In this document: positions 26,075 to 33,889 of the stretch, one piece after another
How positions within the stretch are numbered: the first letter of the stretch is position 1
How the letters are laid out: the number at the start of each line of letters is the position of its first letter
DNA from: Rhizobium jaguaris
GTDB taxonomy: Bacteria; Pseudomonadota; Alphaproteobacteria; Rhizobiales; Rhizobiaceae
Length of the DNA: 64,000 bases
Reading direction: 5' to 3'
NCBI RefSeq assembly: GCF_003627755.1
Contig: NZ_CP032694.1
Span: 1,293,501 to 1,357,500 of the forward strand
Notes under the pieces: model-generated
Seen by the model: the letters and a program-made list of their open reading frames with translations, nothing else
Told to the model about the DNA's origin: nothing
Databases searched by the model: none
Program-made: the position numbers and the translations under genes

Positions 26075-26710
26075 ATGAATTACAGCGAAAACCTCTGGCT
26101 CTTCTTTCTCCTCCTCTTCGGCATCATCATCGTGCCGGGCATGGACATGCTGTTTGTGCTCGCCAATTCCTTGACCGGCGGCAGCAATCGCGGTCTTGCG
26201 GCCACCGGCGGTATCATGCTCGGCGGCGCCGTGCATTCGCTGAATGGTGCGCTCGGCATCGGTCTGCTGATGCATTTCGTACCGATCCTTTTCAATCCGC
26301 TGCTCGTTGCGGGCGCCGCCTACATGGCCTTCATCGGTATCACGCTGATGCGGAGCTCCATCACCGTCGGCCACGACGGACCTGCCGGCAGTCGTTCGGC
26401 CTGGCGGGCTTTTCGTCAAGGCGCGGTTACCTGCCTGATGAATCCCAAGGCCTATCTCTTCATGCTCGCAGTCTATCCGCAGTTTCTGAAGCCGGACTAC
26501 GGCCCGATCTGGATACAGGCTGTTATCATGGGGCTCATGACTATTGCGACGCAGTTTGCCGTCTATGGCGGGCTTGCGGTCACCGCCGGCCGCAGCCGCG
26601 ATCTGCTGATCGCCAATCCCGGCGCGACCGTCCTTGCCGGCCGCACCGCCGGGCTGCTGCTTTTTGCGGTCTCAGTATTCACCATCTGGGAGGGGTGGAG
26701 GACGGCGTGA
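26075..26710 (+). CDS. LysE/RhtB-family amino acid exporter
   Basis: A 211-residue inner-membrane protein with six hydrophobic helices. The amino-terminal signature (IIIVPGMDMLFVLANSLTGG) matches the LysE/RhtB exporter family, with the PGPD-like motif here as PGMD. The second half contains NPKAYLFMLAVYPQF, also typical. These proteins export basic, threonine-type or other amino acids or toxic analogues. It is divergent from the WYL regulator. Substrate unknown. Confidence 0.82.
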   Translation: MNYSENLWLFFLLLFGIIIVPGMDMLFVLANSLTGGSNRGLAATGGIMLGGAVHSLNGALGIGLLMHFVPILFNPLLVAGAAYMAFIGITLMRSSITVGHDGPAGSRSAWRAFRQGAVTCLMNPKAYLFMLAVYPQFLKPDYGPIWIQAVIMGLMTIATQFAVYGGLAVTAGRSRDLLIANPGATVLAGRTAGLLLFAVSVFTIWEGWRTA

Positions 26711-26869
26711 TTTCCGGCGCGGAATCTGGTACATGTCTTAAATATGACGCTGATTTCGCTCAGCTCTCACCACTTTGTGACTTCATCGGCGGCGCGGAAA
26801 GCGGCAAATATGTGCGCCGTAACAGTGCGCCGGCCGCATTCGCGGTCCAGATCACGTATGGAGAGACAT

Positions 26870-27313
26870 ATGAAGTGGAAAGCAATTGTGGCTGCGACGG
26901 TCTTGGCCGGCGTTGCTTTTGGTTCCGTCGTTGCGTCCGATGGCACGCATGATTCCCGCATTGCGTTGATGAAGAAGGTCGGCGGCGCTGCCGGCGCTCT
27001 CGGCGCCATCGCCAAGGGCGACAAGCCTTACGACGCCGCTGCCGTCAAGGCCGCGCTGATGACGATCGCCGAGAACGCCAAGGCTTTCCCGGACCACTTC
27101 GGCCCGAACAGCGACAAGAGCGATGATGAAGTCAATCCGAAGCTCTGGGACAATTTCGATGACTTCAAGGCGAAGGCCAACAAGCTTTCCAGCGACGCCG
27201 AGGTCGCACTCGCCCAGCTCCCGGCCGACCAGGCTGGCGTTGGCGCTACGCTGAAGACCCTCGGTGGCAATTGCGGCGCCTGTCATCAGGCCTACCGCAT
27301 CACCAAGAACTAA
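26870..27313 (+). CDS. Cytochrome c' (class II c-type cytochrome)
   Basis: A 147-residue periplasmic haem protein: signal peptide (residues 1-21, ending VVAS), four-helix-bundle body and a carboxy-terminal haem attachment motif CGACH at 135-139, the position typical of class II cytochromes c'. These bind NO or CO and protect against nitrosative stress. ATG 26870 follows GGAGAGACAT. A terminator hairpin follows, then a second cytochrome gene, so the two may form a functional pair. Confidence 0.88.
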   Translation: MKWKAIVAATVLAGVAFGSVVASDGTHDSRIALMKKVGGAAGALGAIAKGDKPYDAAAVKAALMTIAENAKAFPDHFGPNSDKSDDEVNPKLWDNFDDFKAKANKLSSDAEVALAQLPADQAGVGATLKTLGGNCGACHQAYRITKN

Positions 27314-27349
27314 GCGGCAGGCCGGCTTCGACGGAATACCAATTTAAGC

Positions 27350-27383
27350 ATCCGCATCGGCTTTGCTGCCGGTGCGGATTTTA
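27350..27383 (+). terminator. Intrinsic terminator between the two cytochrome genes
   Basis: ATCCGCATCGGC and GCCGGTGCGGAT form a 12-base stem with one mismatch around a six-base loop, followed by TTTA. The T-run is short, so read-through into the next cytochrome gene is possible. Confidence 0.65.
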
Positions 27384-27415
27384 GTATCTCTCGACGAGCA
27401 TAGGGAGTGCGAGGC

Positions 27416-28330
27416 ATGGTTGCGCGATTTGTCCGGTGGCTGCTCTGCCTTGTCGGCCTCGTCATAATCGGTTTCGCAACCTTCTATGTCGTCACCGCGC
27501 CATCGCCTTTGCCAGCCAGCCATTGGGCGAATTTGGGCGATCCCGATATCAAGAATGGCGAACAGGTGTTCTGGGCCGGCGGATGTACGAGCTGTCATGC
27601 CGCCCCGGGCGCTCAGGGCGATGCGAAACTAGTCCTGTCGGGTGGCCTGGCACTGAACAGCCCCTTCGGCACGTTTCATGTCCCGAATATCTCTCCGGAT
27701 GAAAATGCGGGCCTTGGCAGTTGGACGCTTGCGGATTTCGGCAATGCGATGAAGCGCGGCGTCGGCAAGAAAGGCGAGCATCTCTATCCGGCTTTCCCCT
27801 ATGGTTCCTACACCCGCATGAGCGACAAGGACATCAATGACCTCTGGGGTTTCTTGAAGACTTTGCCGAAGAGCAGTAACGTCGCGCCGCCGCATGAGCT
27901 GCCGTTCCCCTTCGATATCAGGCTGGCGCTCGGCGGCTGGAAGTTCCTCTATTTCAACGATCAGCCCCGCGTAGTCATCGCCAATGCCGACGACAAGATC
28001 AAACGCGGCCAATATCTGGTGGAAGGTCCCGGCCACTGCGGCGAATGCCACACCCCGCGCGACGGGCTCGGCGGCTTTCTGAGGGACCAGTGGCTGGCCG
28101 GTGCCCCGAACCCGGAAGGCAAGGGCAGTATCCCCGATATCACCCCTGGCTCGAAGAAGATGGGTAACTGGAGCGCCGGCGACATAGCCAACTACCTAGA
28201 GACGGGCTTTACCCCCGAGTACGATTCCGCCGGCGGCTCGATGGCGGAAGTCCAGAAGAACATCGCCCGCCTGCCGGCCTCGGACCGCGAGGCGATCGCG
28301 GCCTATCTGAAGGCGGTACCGGCGCGGTGA
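27416..28330 (+). CDS. Membrane-anchored dihaem cytochrome c
   Basis: A 304-residue protein with an amino-terminal membrane anchor (residues 5-24) and two class I cytochrome c domains. Haem motifs are CTSCH near residue 58 and CGECH near residue 206. FGTFHVPNISPDENAGLG after the first motif and MSDKDINDLWGFLKTLP are typical of the dihaem cytochromes that serve as electron-transfer subunits of periplasmic dehydrogenases. ATG 27416 is preferred over GTG 27407 because GGAG is better spaced. No dehydrogenase gene is adjacent, so its partner is unknown. Confidence 0.86.
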   Translation: MVARFVRWLLCLVGLVIIGFATFYVVTAPSPLPASHWANLGDPDIKNGEQVFWAGGCTSCHAAPGAQGDAKLVLSGGLALNSPFGTFHVPNISPDENAGLGSWTLADFGNAMKRGVGKKGEHLYPAFPYGSYTRMSDKDINDLWGFLKTLPKSSNVAPPHELPFPFDIRLALGGWKFLYFNDQPRVVIANADDKIKRGQYLVEGPGHCGECHTPRDGLGGFLRDQWLAGAPNPEGKGSIPDITPGSKKMGNWSAGDIANYLETGFTPEYDSAGGSMAEVQKNIARLPASDREAIAAYLKAVPAR

Positions 28331-28446
28331 CACCTGTCGTCACGAAGTGAAGAGAGCCAGAAGTGGCAATTTAGGCCGCTATCTGGTTCCCAATGGGCCG
28401 CACTTGCTATCGGAGAGCGCTGCCGGTAAGGCGAGCTGAAGGTCGC

Positions 28447-29226
28447 TCAGCTCGCGCCCGAGCGCTTGGCGAGATAGAGATGCGTTTCGTAGTGCAGCTC
28501 GAATTCGCCGCCATGGGCTGTGATTGCATCGGCGATCTCGGAAAGAAGTACTTCCCGTTGCTCATGCGGTAAGAGCCGGTGTCCTGAGAGCGTACGCAGC
28601 AGGTCGGTGTAGCTTTGAGCGCTGTGCAAATGGCTCCAGCGATAGCAATGCTGCGTCGGCGCTTCGAAATATTCTGATTGCAGCAGCAACTCCGCGAATG
28701 GCCCGTCGGGCAGATACCATGCCTCCGCGGGTGGCCCCAGGAGCTGTGGCGCATGGCGAGCGTAGATATTTGCAAATTTTTCGGCGAGCGGCGGCTTCGG
28801 CGGCATCGGTACATTGCCGAAGACTGCAAGGGTGCCCTCCGGCACGAGCTGCATGGCAGTCTTGGCAAAGCGCAATTCGGGCGAAACCCAGTGGAGCGAT
28901 TGCGCCGCTGCCACAAGCTTGAAGGCGCCAGGTTTGCCCGGCCATGCTTCGAAGGTGGTCTGGATGAAACGGACCTGGGGAAATCCGGCCAGCCTTTGCC
29001 TTGCGACTGCGATCAGTTCTGCGCCTGGATCAACCGCGACGACGGACAGGTTTCTGTGGGCAAACCCCTCCGTCGCCTGTCCCGTGCCGCAACCGATCTC
29101 AAGGATTCTATCCGCGGCCTTCAAGCCGGCGCGGGCGATGATGTCCGCAAAGAGCGCATCCGGATAGAGTGGACGGGCATTGTTGTACAGACTTGCGATG
29201 CGATCGAATGTGAATCGCTGTTCCAA
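28447..29226 (-). CDS. Class I SAM-dependent methyltransferase
   Basis: A 259-residue cytoplasmic methyltransferase. SAM motif I is ILEIGCGTGQATEGF, followed by AVDPGAELIAVAR and the motif II region AAQSLHWVSPELRF. The opening EQRFTFDRIASLYNNARPLYP is typical of this UbiE-like family. The start is probably TTG at 29226, which follows TGGAGATACGCC; the frame is open much further upstream but without similarity. The substrate cannot be inferred. Confidence 0.8.
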   Translation of the reverse strand: MEQRFTFDRIASLYNNARPLYPDALFADIIARAGLKAADRILEIGCGTGQATEGFAHRNLSVVAVDPGAELIAVARQRLAGFPQVRFIQTTFEAWPGKPGAFKLVAAAQSLHWVSPELRFAKTAMQLVPEGTLAVFGNVPMPPKPPLAEKFANIYARHAPQLLGPPAEAWYLPDGPFAELLLQSEYFEAPTQHCYRWSHLHSAQSYTDLLRTLSGHRLLPHEQREVLLSEIADAITAHGGEFELHYETHLYLAKRSGAS

Positions 29227-29328
29227 GGCGTATCTCCAGTTGCGGATCGAGGCCGAAGAGCCATTTTCTAGCGCATTTCGGGTGAAGCTTACAGTCCGGA
29301 ATGGTTCGGGATTCGGCAACGGGAGAGA

Positions 29329-29961
29329 GTGGTCGTGGACGCTAGGGTGACGCAACGGGTTCCTTATTTCAGCCAGTGGGAAACGCCTGACATGACGCTG
29401 GCGGTGGTGGCTGAGGGTGCGCAATCCGCCTTGCTGAAAGACCCGCTTTGGGCGGGTTCGGGGGCGACGAACGTCGAGGAATATGCTCGCTGGGCCGGCA
29501 ATAGCTGTGGTATGGCCTGCCTGAAGATGATCCTTGCCGCGCGCACGGGCGAAATCGTGCCGACCGTCGATCTCGCCTTGGCATGCAAGGAATATGGCGG
29601 CTATGTCGAAGAGCCGGACGGCAAGATCAAAGGGTTGATCTATGCGCCCTTCGTTCCCTTCGTCAAAGATCGGTTCGGCCTGAACGCCAGGGTCGTCACC
29701 GGGATTTCCGTCGCAGATATCGGCGATATCCTGGCGCAGTCGGAGTTCTTCATCGCGTCGGTCCACCATTCCATTCGCTGGCCCGAGACTGAGCCGCCGG
29801 GAAGGGGCGGGCATCTCGTTTTGGTGACGGCGGTCAGCGCAAATATGATCCGCTTTCACAATCCCTCCGGGCATGAGACTGCGACGCGCGAAAATGTCGA
29901 ACTCACGCTGGAGACATTCGACCGCTTTTTTGCCGGGCGCGGGATCGCCATCGATCGCTGA
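29329..29961 (+). CDS. C39-like cysteine peptidase family protein
   Basis: A 210-residue protein without a signal peptide. A cysteine-protease-like active site is visible: Cys in WAGNSCGMACLKMIL, His in GRGGHLVLVTAV and Asn/Asp in FHNPSGHE, as in the peptidase C39_2 papain-like family. Such proteins cleave peptide bonds or act as ligases in small-molecule pathways. GTG at 29329 is the start in frame; an ATG at 29392 (MTLAVVAE) is an alternative. It is divergent from the methyltransferase and overlaps no neighbour. Confidence 0.75.
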   Translation: MVVDARVTQRVPYFSQWETPDMTLAVVAEGAQSALLKDPLWAGSGATNVEEYARWAGNSCGMACLKMILAARTGEIVPTVDLALACKEYGGYVEEPDGKIKGLIYAPFVPFVKDRFGLNARVVTGISVADIGDILAQSEFFIASVHHSIRWPETEPPGRGGHLVLVTAVSANMIRFHNPSGHETATRENVELTLETFDRFFAGRGIAIDR

Positions 29962-30000
29962 CGTCGGGAAAGTCAACGGCGATCCCGGCGTGGACCGCTC

Positions 30001-30489
30001 TCATGCAAGCGCCTGCAGGTAGCGCATGCCGGTGACCGGGCGCGCCTTGAAATCCATTTGTTCGTAGAAGCGGTGCGCCTGGACATTGCCGGTCGCAGCG
30101 CTGACCGAGAGATAGCCGCAACCAGCCTTGCGCGCGACGTCGCGAGCGCGGTCGACGAGATGCTGGCCGATGCCGTGGCCGCGATGGCCGTCGCGCACGA
30201 AGAGATGATGCAAGTCCATACCGCGTTGACCTTCCTGCGCCCGGTAGAGCGGTACGAGGATGGCGTAGCCGATCAGCCCGTTTTCGCCTTCCGCCACCAG
30301 CGCCGTGATCCATGGTACCGGGCCGAAGAGATCGCGTTCGAGCTGTTCCGGTGTCGTGGCTGCAGGGTCGCCGTGATGGGCGGCGAGCAGCCGGATCATA
30401 TCGTTCAATTCCGGCAAATCGCGCGGATGCGCATGACGGATGGTGATGACGGGCGGGCGGAGAAGTGAGATTTCGCTATCGTCCAGCAT
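30001..30489 (-). CDS. GNAT-family N-acetyltransferase
   Basis: A 162-residue cytoplasmic acetyl-CoA-dependent acyltransferase. The acetyl-CoA loop VRDGHRGHGIGQHLVDRARD (motif A) is clear, preceded by GLIGYAILVPLYRAQEG and followed by VQAHRFYEQMDF (motif B). The arrangement resembles diamine or aminoglycoside acetyltransferase-like GNATs; the acceptor is unknown. ATG 30489 is the natural start. Confidence 0.82.
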   Translation of the reverse strand: MLDDSEISLLRPPVITIRHAHPRDLPELNDMIRLLAAHHGDPAATTPEQLERDLFGPVPWITALVAEGENGLIGYAILVPLYRAQEGQRGMDLHHLFVRDGHRGHGIGQHLVDRARDVARKAGCGYLSVSAATGNVQAHRFYEQMDFKARPVTGMRYLQALA

Positions 30490-30535
30490 GGGTTCTACGT
30501 CCTTTTTTCAATATGCCGTCAGGACGCTGCCGATA

Positions 30536-30564
30536 CAACAAAGCCGCCTGACGGCGGCTTGTTG
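30536..30564. repeat. Long perfect hairpin between divergent genes
   Basis: CAAC, A, AAGCCGCC, TGAC, GGCGGCTT, GTTG: a 12-base-pair stem with one bulged base and a four-base loop. It resembles a terminator stem but lacks a T-run on either strand and does not follow a gene end, so its role is unclear. It lies 47 bases upstream of the acetyltransferase start. Confidence 0.55.
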
Positions 30565-30770
30565 ACAATATGATCTGTCTCGGCCGCCCCTTACAGGTAC
30601 AGCCAAAAATACGAGCGATTATGGAGCGCGTGCGTGATCATGGGCGCATACATGATCCGGAATGGCGGATTTGTCAATGGGGAGAGTCGATGCTCTGTCC
30701 GGCGCAGGCAATAGGCACGCGTCAGTCTATCGCACCCGCGCTTGCTGAGAGCGGGTTTGCTCCCAGCGAC

Positions 30771-30800
30771 ATTTATAGTATACCCCCCTATACTATAAAT
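30771..30800 (+). promoter_or_regulatory. DmeR operator: 12-base inverted repeat around CCCCCC
   Basis: ATTTATAGTATA (30771-30782) and TATACTATAAAT (30789-30800) are perfect inverted repeats around a run of six C. Flanking AT palindromes around a C/G tract are the operator pattern recognised by RcnR/FrmR-type CsoR-family repressors. It ends nine bases before the dmeR start codon, so DmeR binding would block transcription of dmeR-dmeF. Confidence 0.85.
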
Positions 30801-30809
30801 GAGGCCGAC

Positions 30810-31082
30810 ATGTCCCATACCGTCTATCAACAAGCCAAGCTTCTTTCCCGCGTCCGCCGCCTCAAGGGGCAGATGGAGGCGGTGGAGCGAGCACTGGAGG
30901 CTGAGCGGCCCTGTGGGGAGATCCTGCAGCTTCTCGCTTCCATCCGCGGCGCCCTGACGGGACTGACCGGTGAGATCCTGGAAGATCATCTGCAGGAACA
31001 TGTGCTCCAGGCCGAAAGCGAGCAGGCCCGCCGCCAGGCGGTCGACGAAATATCCGATGTGCTGAAGACCTATCTGCGCTGA
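30810..31082 (+). CDS. dmeR: Nickel/cobalt-sensing RcnR/CsoR-family repressor DmeR
   Basis: A 90-residue all-helical tetrameric repressor. The four metal-binding positions of RcnR (His3, Cys35, His60, His64) are all present here at the same numbers, which distinguishes it from copper-type CsoR and formaldehyde-type FrmR. The basic segment SRVRRLKGQMEAVERALE is the family DNA-binding helix. The gene is followed 36 bases later by a cation-diffusion exporter, the dmeRF arrangement known from Rhizobium leguminosarum, where it responds to Ni and Co. It should be released from its operator (30771-30800) by those metals. Confidence 0.9.
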   Translation: MSHTVYQQAKLLSRVRRLKGQMEAVERALEAERPCGEILQLLASIRGALTGLTGEILEDHLQEHVLQAESEQARRQAVDEISDVLKTYLR

Positions 31083-31118
31083 TCAGAGGCTTCGCAAATC
31101 CAACTGGAGACTGATGTT

Positions 31119-32084
31119 ATGAGTACTTCTTCGGATGCGTTGACGCATAGTCACGTATTTCTGGGCGCCGGTCACAGCCGCAATGAACGCCGCGTCTGGC
31201 TGGTCATCGCGCTGACGACCGTGATGATGGTGATCGAAATCGGCGCCGGCACGCTGTATGGCTCGATGGCGCTGGTTGCCGATGGCTGGCACATGTCGAC
31301 GCACGCCAGCGCCATGCTGATTTCAGCGCTAGCCTATCTCTATGCCCGTCGCCATGCACATAATGCGCGCTTCACCTTCGGCACCGGGAAATTCGGCGAT
31401 CTCGCCGGTTTCGCAAGCGCCATCATCCTCGCTATGATCGCGCTGTTGATGGGATGGCAAAGCCTGGTGCGACTGGAGAATCCGGTGGCGATCAATTTCC
31501 GCGAGGCGATCGCCATTGCCGTCGTCGGACTCCTCGTCAATATTGTTAGCGCCTGGCTGCTGCGGGACGATCATGATCACCACCACCATGGGCATTCCCA
31601 CGCGCATGGACATGATCATCATCATGGGCACGATCACCACCATGATCATGGCGGCAAAGATAACAATCTGCGCTCCGCCTATGTCCATGTTATCGCCGAC
31701 GCCATGACCTCGGTTCTGGCCATTGTCGCGCTTTTGCTCGGCAGCCGCTTCGGCTGGACCTTTCTCGATCCGCTGATGGGCATTGTCGGCGGCCTGGTGA
31801 TCTTGCAATGGTCCTGGAGCCTTTTGCATTCTTCAGGTGCAATCCTGATCGACTTCATCCCGCCGGGCGAGGACCTGCCGGATGAGATTCGAGAGGTGAT
31901 CGAAACGGATATCGACCGTATCACCGACCTGCATGTCTGGCAGGTCGGTCCCGGCCATCATGCGGCAATCGTCGCAGTGATAACGACGGAACCGCGCGAC
32001 CCTGCCTTCTACAAGGCACGGCTGGCCGATATCCATGAACTTTCGCATGTCACAGTTGAAGTCACGGTCAAAAAGGCAGCATAA
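31119..32084 (+). CDS. dmeF: Cation diffusion facilitator DmeF with His-rich loop
   Basis: A 321-residue inner-membrane metal/proton antiporter that exports Ni(II), Co(II) and possibly others. Six helices are visible; transport-site residues appear in VADGWHMSTHA (helix 2) and HVIADAMTS (helix 5). Between helices 4 and 5 lies a loop with 17 His in 27 residues (about 151-177), a metal-collecting segment typical of DmeF. The cytoplasmic carboxy-terminal domain (DRITDLHVWQVGPGHHAAIV) is present. It is co-transcribed with dmeR. Confidence 0.92.
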   Translation: MSTSSDALTHSHVFLGAGHSRNERRVWLVIALTTVMMVIEIGAGTLYGSMALVADGWHMSTHASAMLISALAYLYARRHAHNARFTFGTGKFGDLAGFASAIILAMIALLMGWQSLVRLENPVAINFREAIAIAVVGLLVNIVSAWLLRDDHDHHHHGHSHAHGHDHHHGHDHHHDHGGKDNNLRSAYVHVIADAMTSVLAIVALLLGSRFGWTFLDPLMGIVGGLVILQWSWSLLHSSGAILIDFIPPGEDLPDEIREVIETDIDRITDLHVWQVGPGHHAAIVAVITTEPRDPAFYKARLADIHELSHVTVEVTVKKAA

Positions 32085-32169
32085 AGTAGTCTGGAAACTG
32101 GGCGTGTCAGAGGCTTGCCATATTCCTCGCTTAGCTGAGAATCGGCTTGATTCTGCTGGAGGCTTCCGC

Positions 32170-33198
32170 ATGCCCATACTGCTTACCCGCCGCCGCCTCT
32201 TGGCAGGCTCGGTGCCGCTTTTGCCTGCTCTCGCATTTGCGCCAAAAGCCCTCTTTGCGCAGGGTACTAGCGCCAGTAAGAGCCCCGACACGACCGCCCC
32301 GGCGCCCAATGCGTCTGATACGCAGAACGATAATTCTGCGGCACCCGATAACGGCCAAGGCTCGGATGATAACCAAGGTCCCGACAATTCCCAGTTGACC
32401 GATGATGCTGAAAAGCAGTTGGCGGACCTGGAAAAGAAGACAGGCGGCCGTCTCGGCGTTTCCGTGCTGGATACGGAAACGAACATTTCGCTCGGCTACC
32501 GCGAGGGGGAGCGGTTTGCGTTGTGCAGCACCTACAAAGCGCTCGCCGTCGGTTTCGTGCTTGCCCGTGTCGATCAGGGTTTAGAGAAGCTCGACCGCCG
32601 TGTCACTTATGGCAACGACGCGGTCGTCACCTATTCGCCTGCGACCGAAAAGCATGCCGGCACCGACGGCATGACGATCGCCGAGCTCTGTGGGGCGGCT
32701 ATCACGCTGAGCGACAACACTGCCGGCAATCTCCTGCTAGACAGCTTCGGGGGACCTTCGGCGCTGACGGCCTGGCTGCGCACGACCGGCGATACGGAAA
32801 CCCGGCTCGACCGCAAGGAACCCGACGTCAACCAGGCGATCAAGGGCGATCCGCGCGACACGACGACGCCTGATGCTATGCTGGATACGATCGGGCTTTT
32901 GACGCTCGGCAATACGTTATCGGAAACTTCGCGCGATCAGTTGTCGATCTGGTTGGTCAACAACACCACTGGGAACGCACGCCTGCGAGCCGACTTGCCG
33001 AAGGAATGGAAGGTCGGCGACAAGACCGGCACCGGTCAGAATGGCTCCTATGCCGACGTTGCCGTCATCTGGCCCACCGACCGTGGCCCGATCCTCGTCA
33101 CCACCTTTGTCGGCGAAGCAACCGCACCCGCAAAGGATATCGAGGCCGTCTTCGCCGAGGTCGGCAAGATTATCGTGGGCATGGTGGGGAAACTATAG
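32170..33198 (+). CDS. bla: Tat-exported class A beta-lactamase with long low-complexity spacer
   Basis: A 342-residue serine beta-lactamase. All class A elements are present: S120-T-Y-K123 (S70-x-x-K73), SDN at 181-183 (S130), RKEPDVN at 215-221 with Glu217 as the deacylating E166, and KTG at 285-287. The signal peptide is twin-arginine (TRRRLLAGSVP), so it is exported folded. Between the signal and the catalytic domain (about residues 32-80) there is an Asp/Asn/Gln/Ser/Pro-rich linker not usual in the family. Cys119 before the catalytic Ser is present, but the partner expected after KTG in carbapenemases is not. ATG 32170 is chosen by the signal peptide. It follows dmeF by 85 bases. Confidence 0.9.
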   Translation: MPILLTRRRLLAGSVPLLPALAFAPKALFAQGTSASKSPDTTAPAPNASDTQNDNSAAPDNGQGSDDNQGPDNSQLTDDAEKQLADLEKKTGGRLGVSVLDTETNISLGYREGERFALCSTYKALAVGFVLARVDQGLEKLDRRVTYGNDAVVTYSPATEKHAGTDGMTIAELCGAAITLSDNTAGNLLLDSFGGPSALTAWLRTTGDTETRLDRKEPDVNQAIKGDPRDTTTPDAMLDTIGLLTLGNTLSETSRDQLSIWLVNNTTGNARLRADLPKEWKVGDKTGTGQNGSYADVAVIWPTDRGPILVTTFVGEATAPAKDIEAVFAEVGKIIVGMVGKL

Positions 33199-33288
33199 TG
33201 GAATTTTGAAATATAACAAATGAAATCAAGGTAATACGATCTTGATGTGAATCAGGACCGTATCGCCTTCATGTTGTTTCGAGGAAGC

Positions 33289-33822
33289 TCAAGCGATGGA
33301 TAAGGCAGCCGCGGCACTATCGGTTTCATCGCTCTCGTCGGCCTTACTATCGATGCCGAGCTGCTGCTTGACTTGTTTCGCGATCTCATCGTTGATCGCC
33401 TTCTGCTCATCCGCGGGCAACTTGCTGAAAGACTCTTCCGTCAAGTGATGCTGCTCCAGGTATTGGGCGCGAATCTTTTCTGCTGGCGTCATGTTCGCAA
33501 GCTTGGCGAATTCGTCCTGGATATCCTGGCTCGAAGAATCGCTCGACGAATCGGAACCGTTGATGCTGGGAGCCGCCCCGGTATTCTGATCGGCGTCCAC
33601 ATCGGATGTCGAAGGCGCCGTTTGGCCGGTCTGGCTGAGCCAAAAGGCGGATGAAATTGAGGAAGGTGTGCCGCTGGACGTAACCGACGGTGCTTGCTTC
33701 TGCTGGTTATCGCTGTCGTCAGTCAGCATAAACGCCGTGCTGTCGTCGGAATTCGTATTCTGCTGGCTTTTCATGGGGCTGCTGAAAAAACTCTGGGTGC
33801 TGTGATGAACTTTCATCGTCAT
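33289..33822 (-). CDS. Ser/Asp/Gln-rich hypothetical protein
   Basis: A 177-residue protein of unusual composition: the first 110 residues are mostly Ser, Thr, Asp, Gln and Pro and look disordered (for example SDDSTAFMLTDDSDNQQKQ). The rest has a helical region, NMTPAEKIRAQYLEQHHLTE followed by PADEQKAINDEIAKQVKQQL, and an acidic tail. No signal peptide or membrane segment. ATG 33822 follows AGGGAGAC; a second ATG six bases on (MKVHHSTQSF) is possible. I do not recognise the family. It lies between bla and selO on the opposite strand to bla, so their ends face each other. Confidence 0.65.
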   Translation of the reverse strand: MTMKVHHSTQSFFSSPMKSQQNTNSDDSTAFMLTDDSDNQQKQAPSVTSSGTPSSISSAFWLSQTGQTAPSTSDVDADQNTGAAPSINGSDSSSDSSSQDIQDEFAKLANMTPAEKIRAQYLEQHHLTEESFSKLPADEQKAINDEIAKQVKQQLGIDSKADESDETDSAAAALSIA

Positions 33823-33889
33823 GTCTCCCTGTGGGTTGGCGCGACGATGACTCCGCAAGCCTGTCCGGGGCTTGTGTGCTAAGGCTCTC

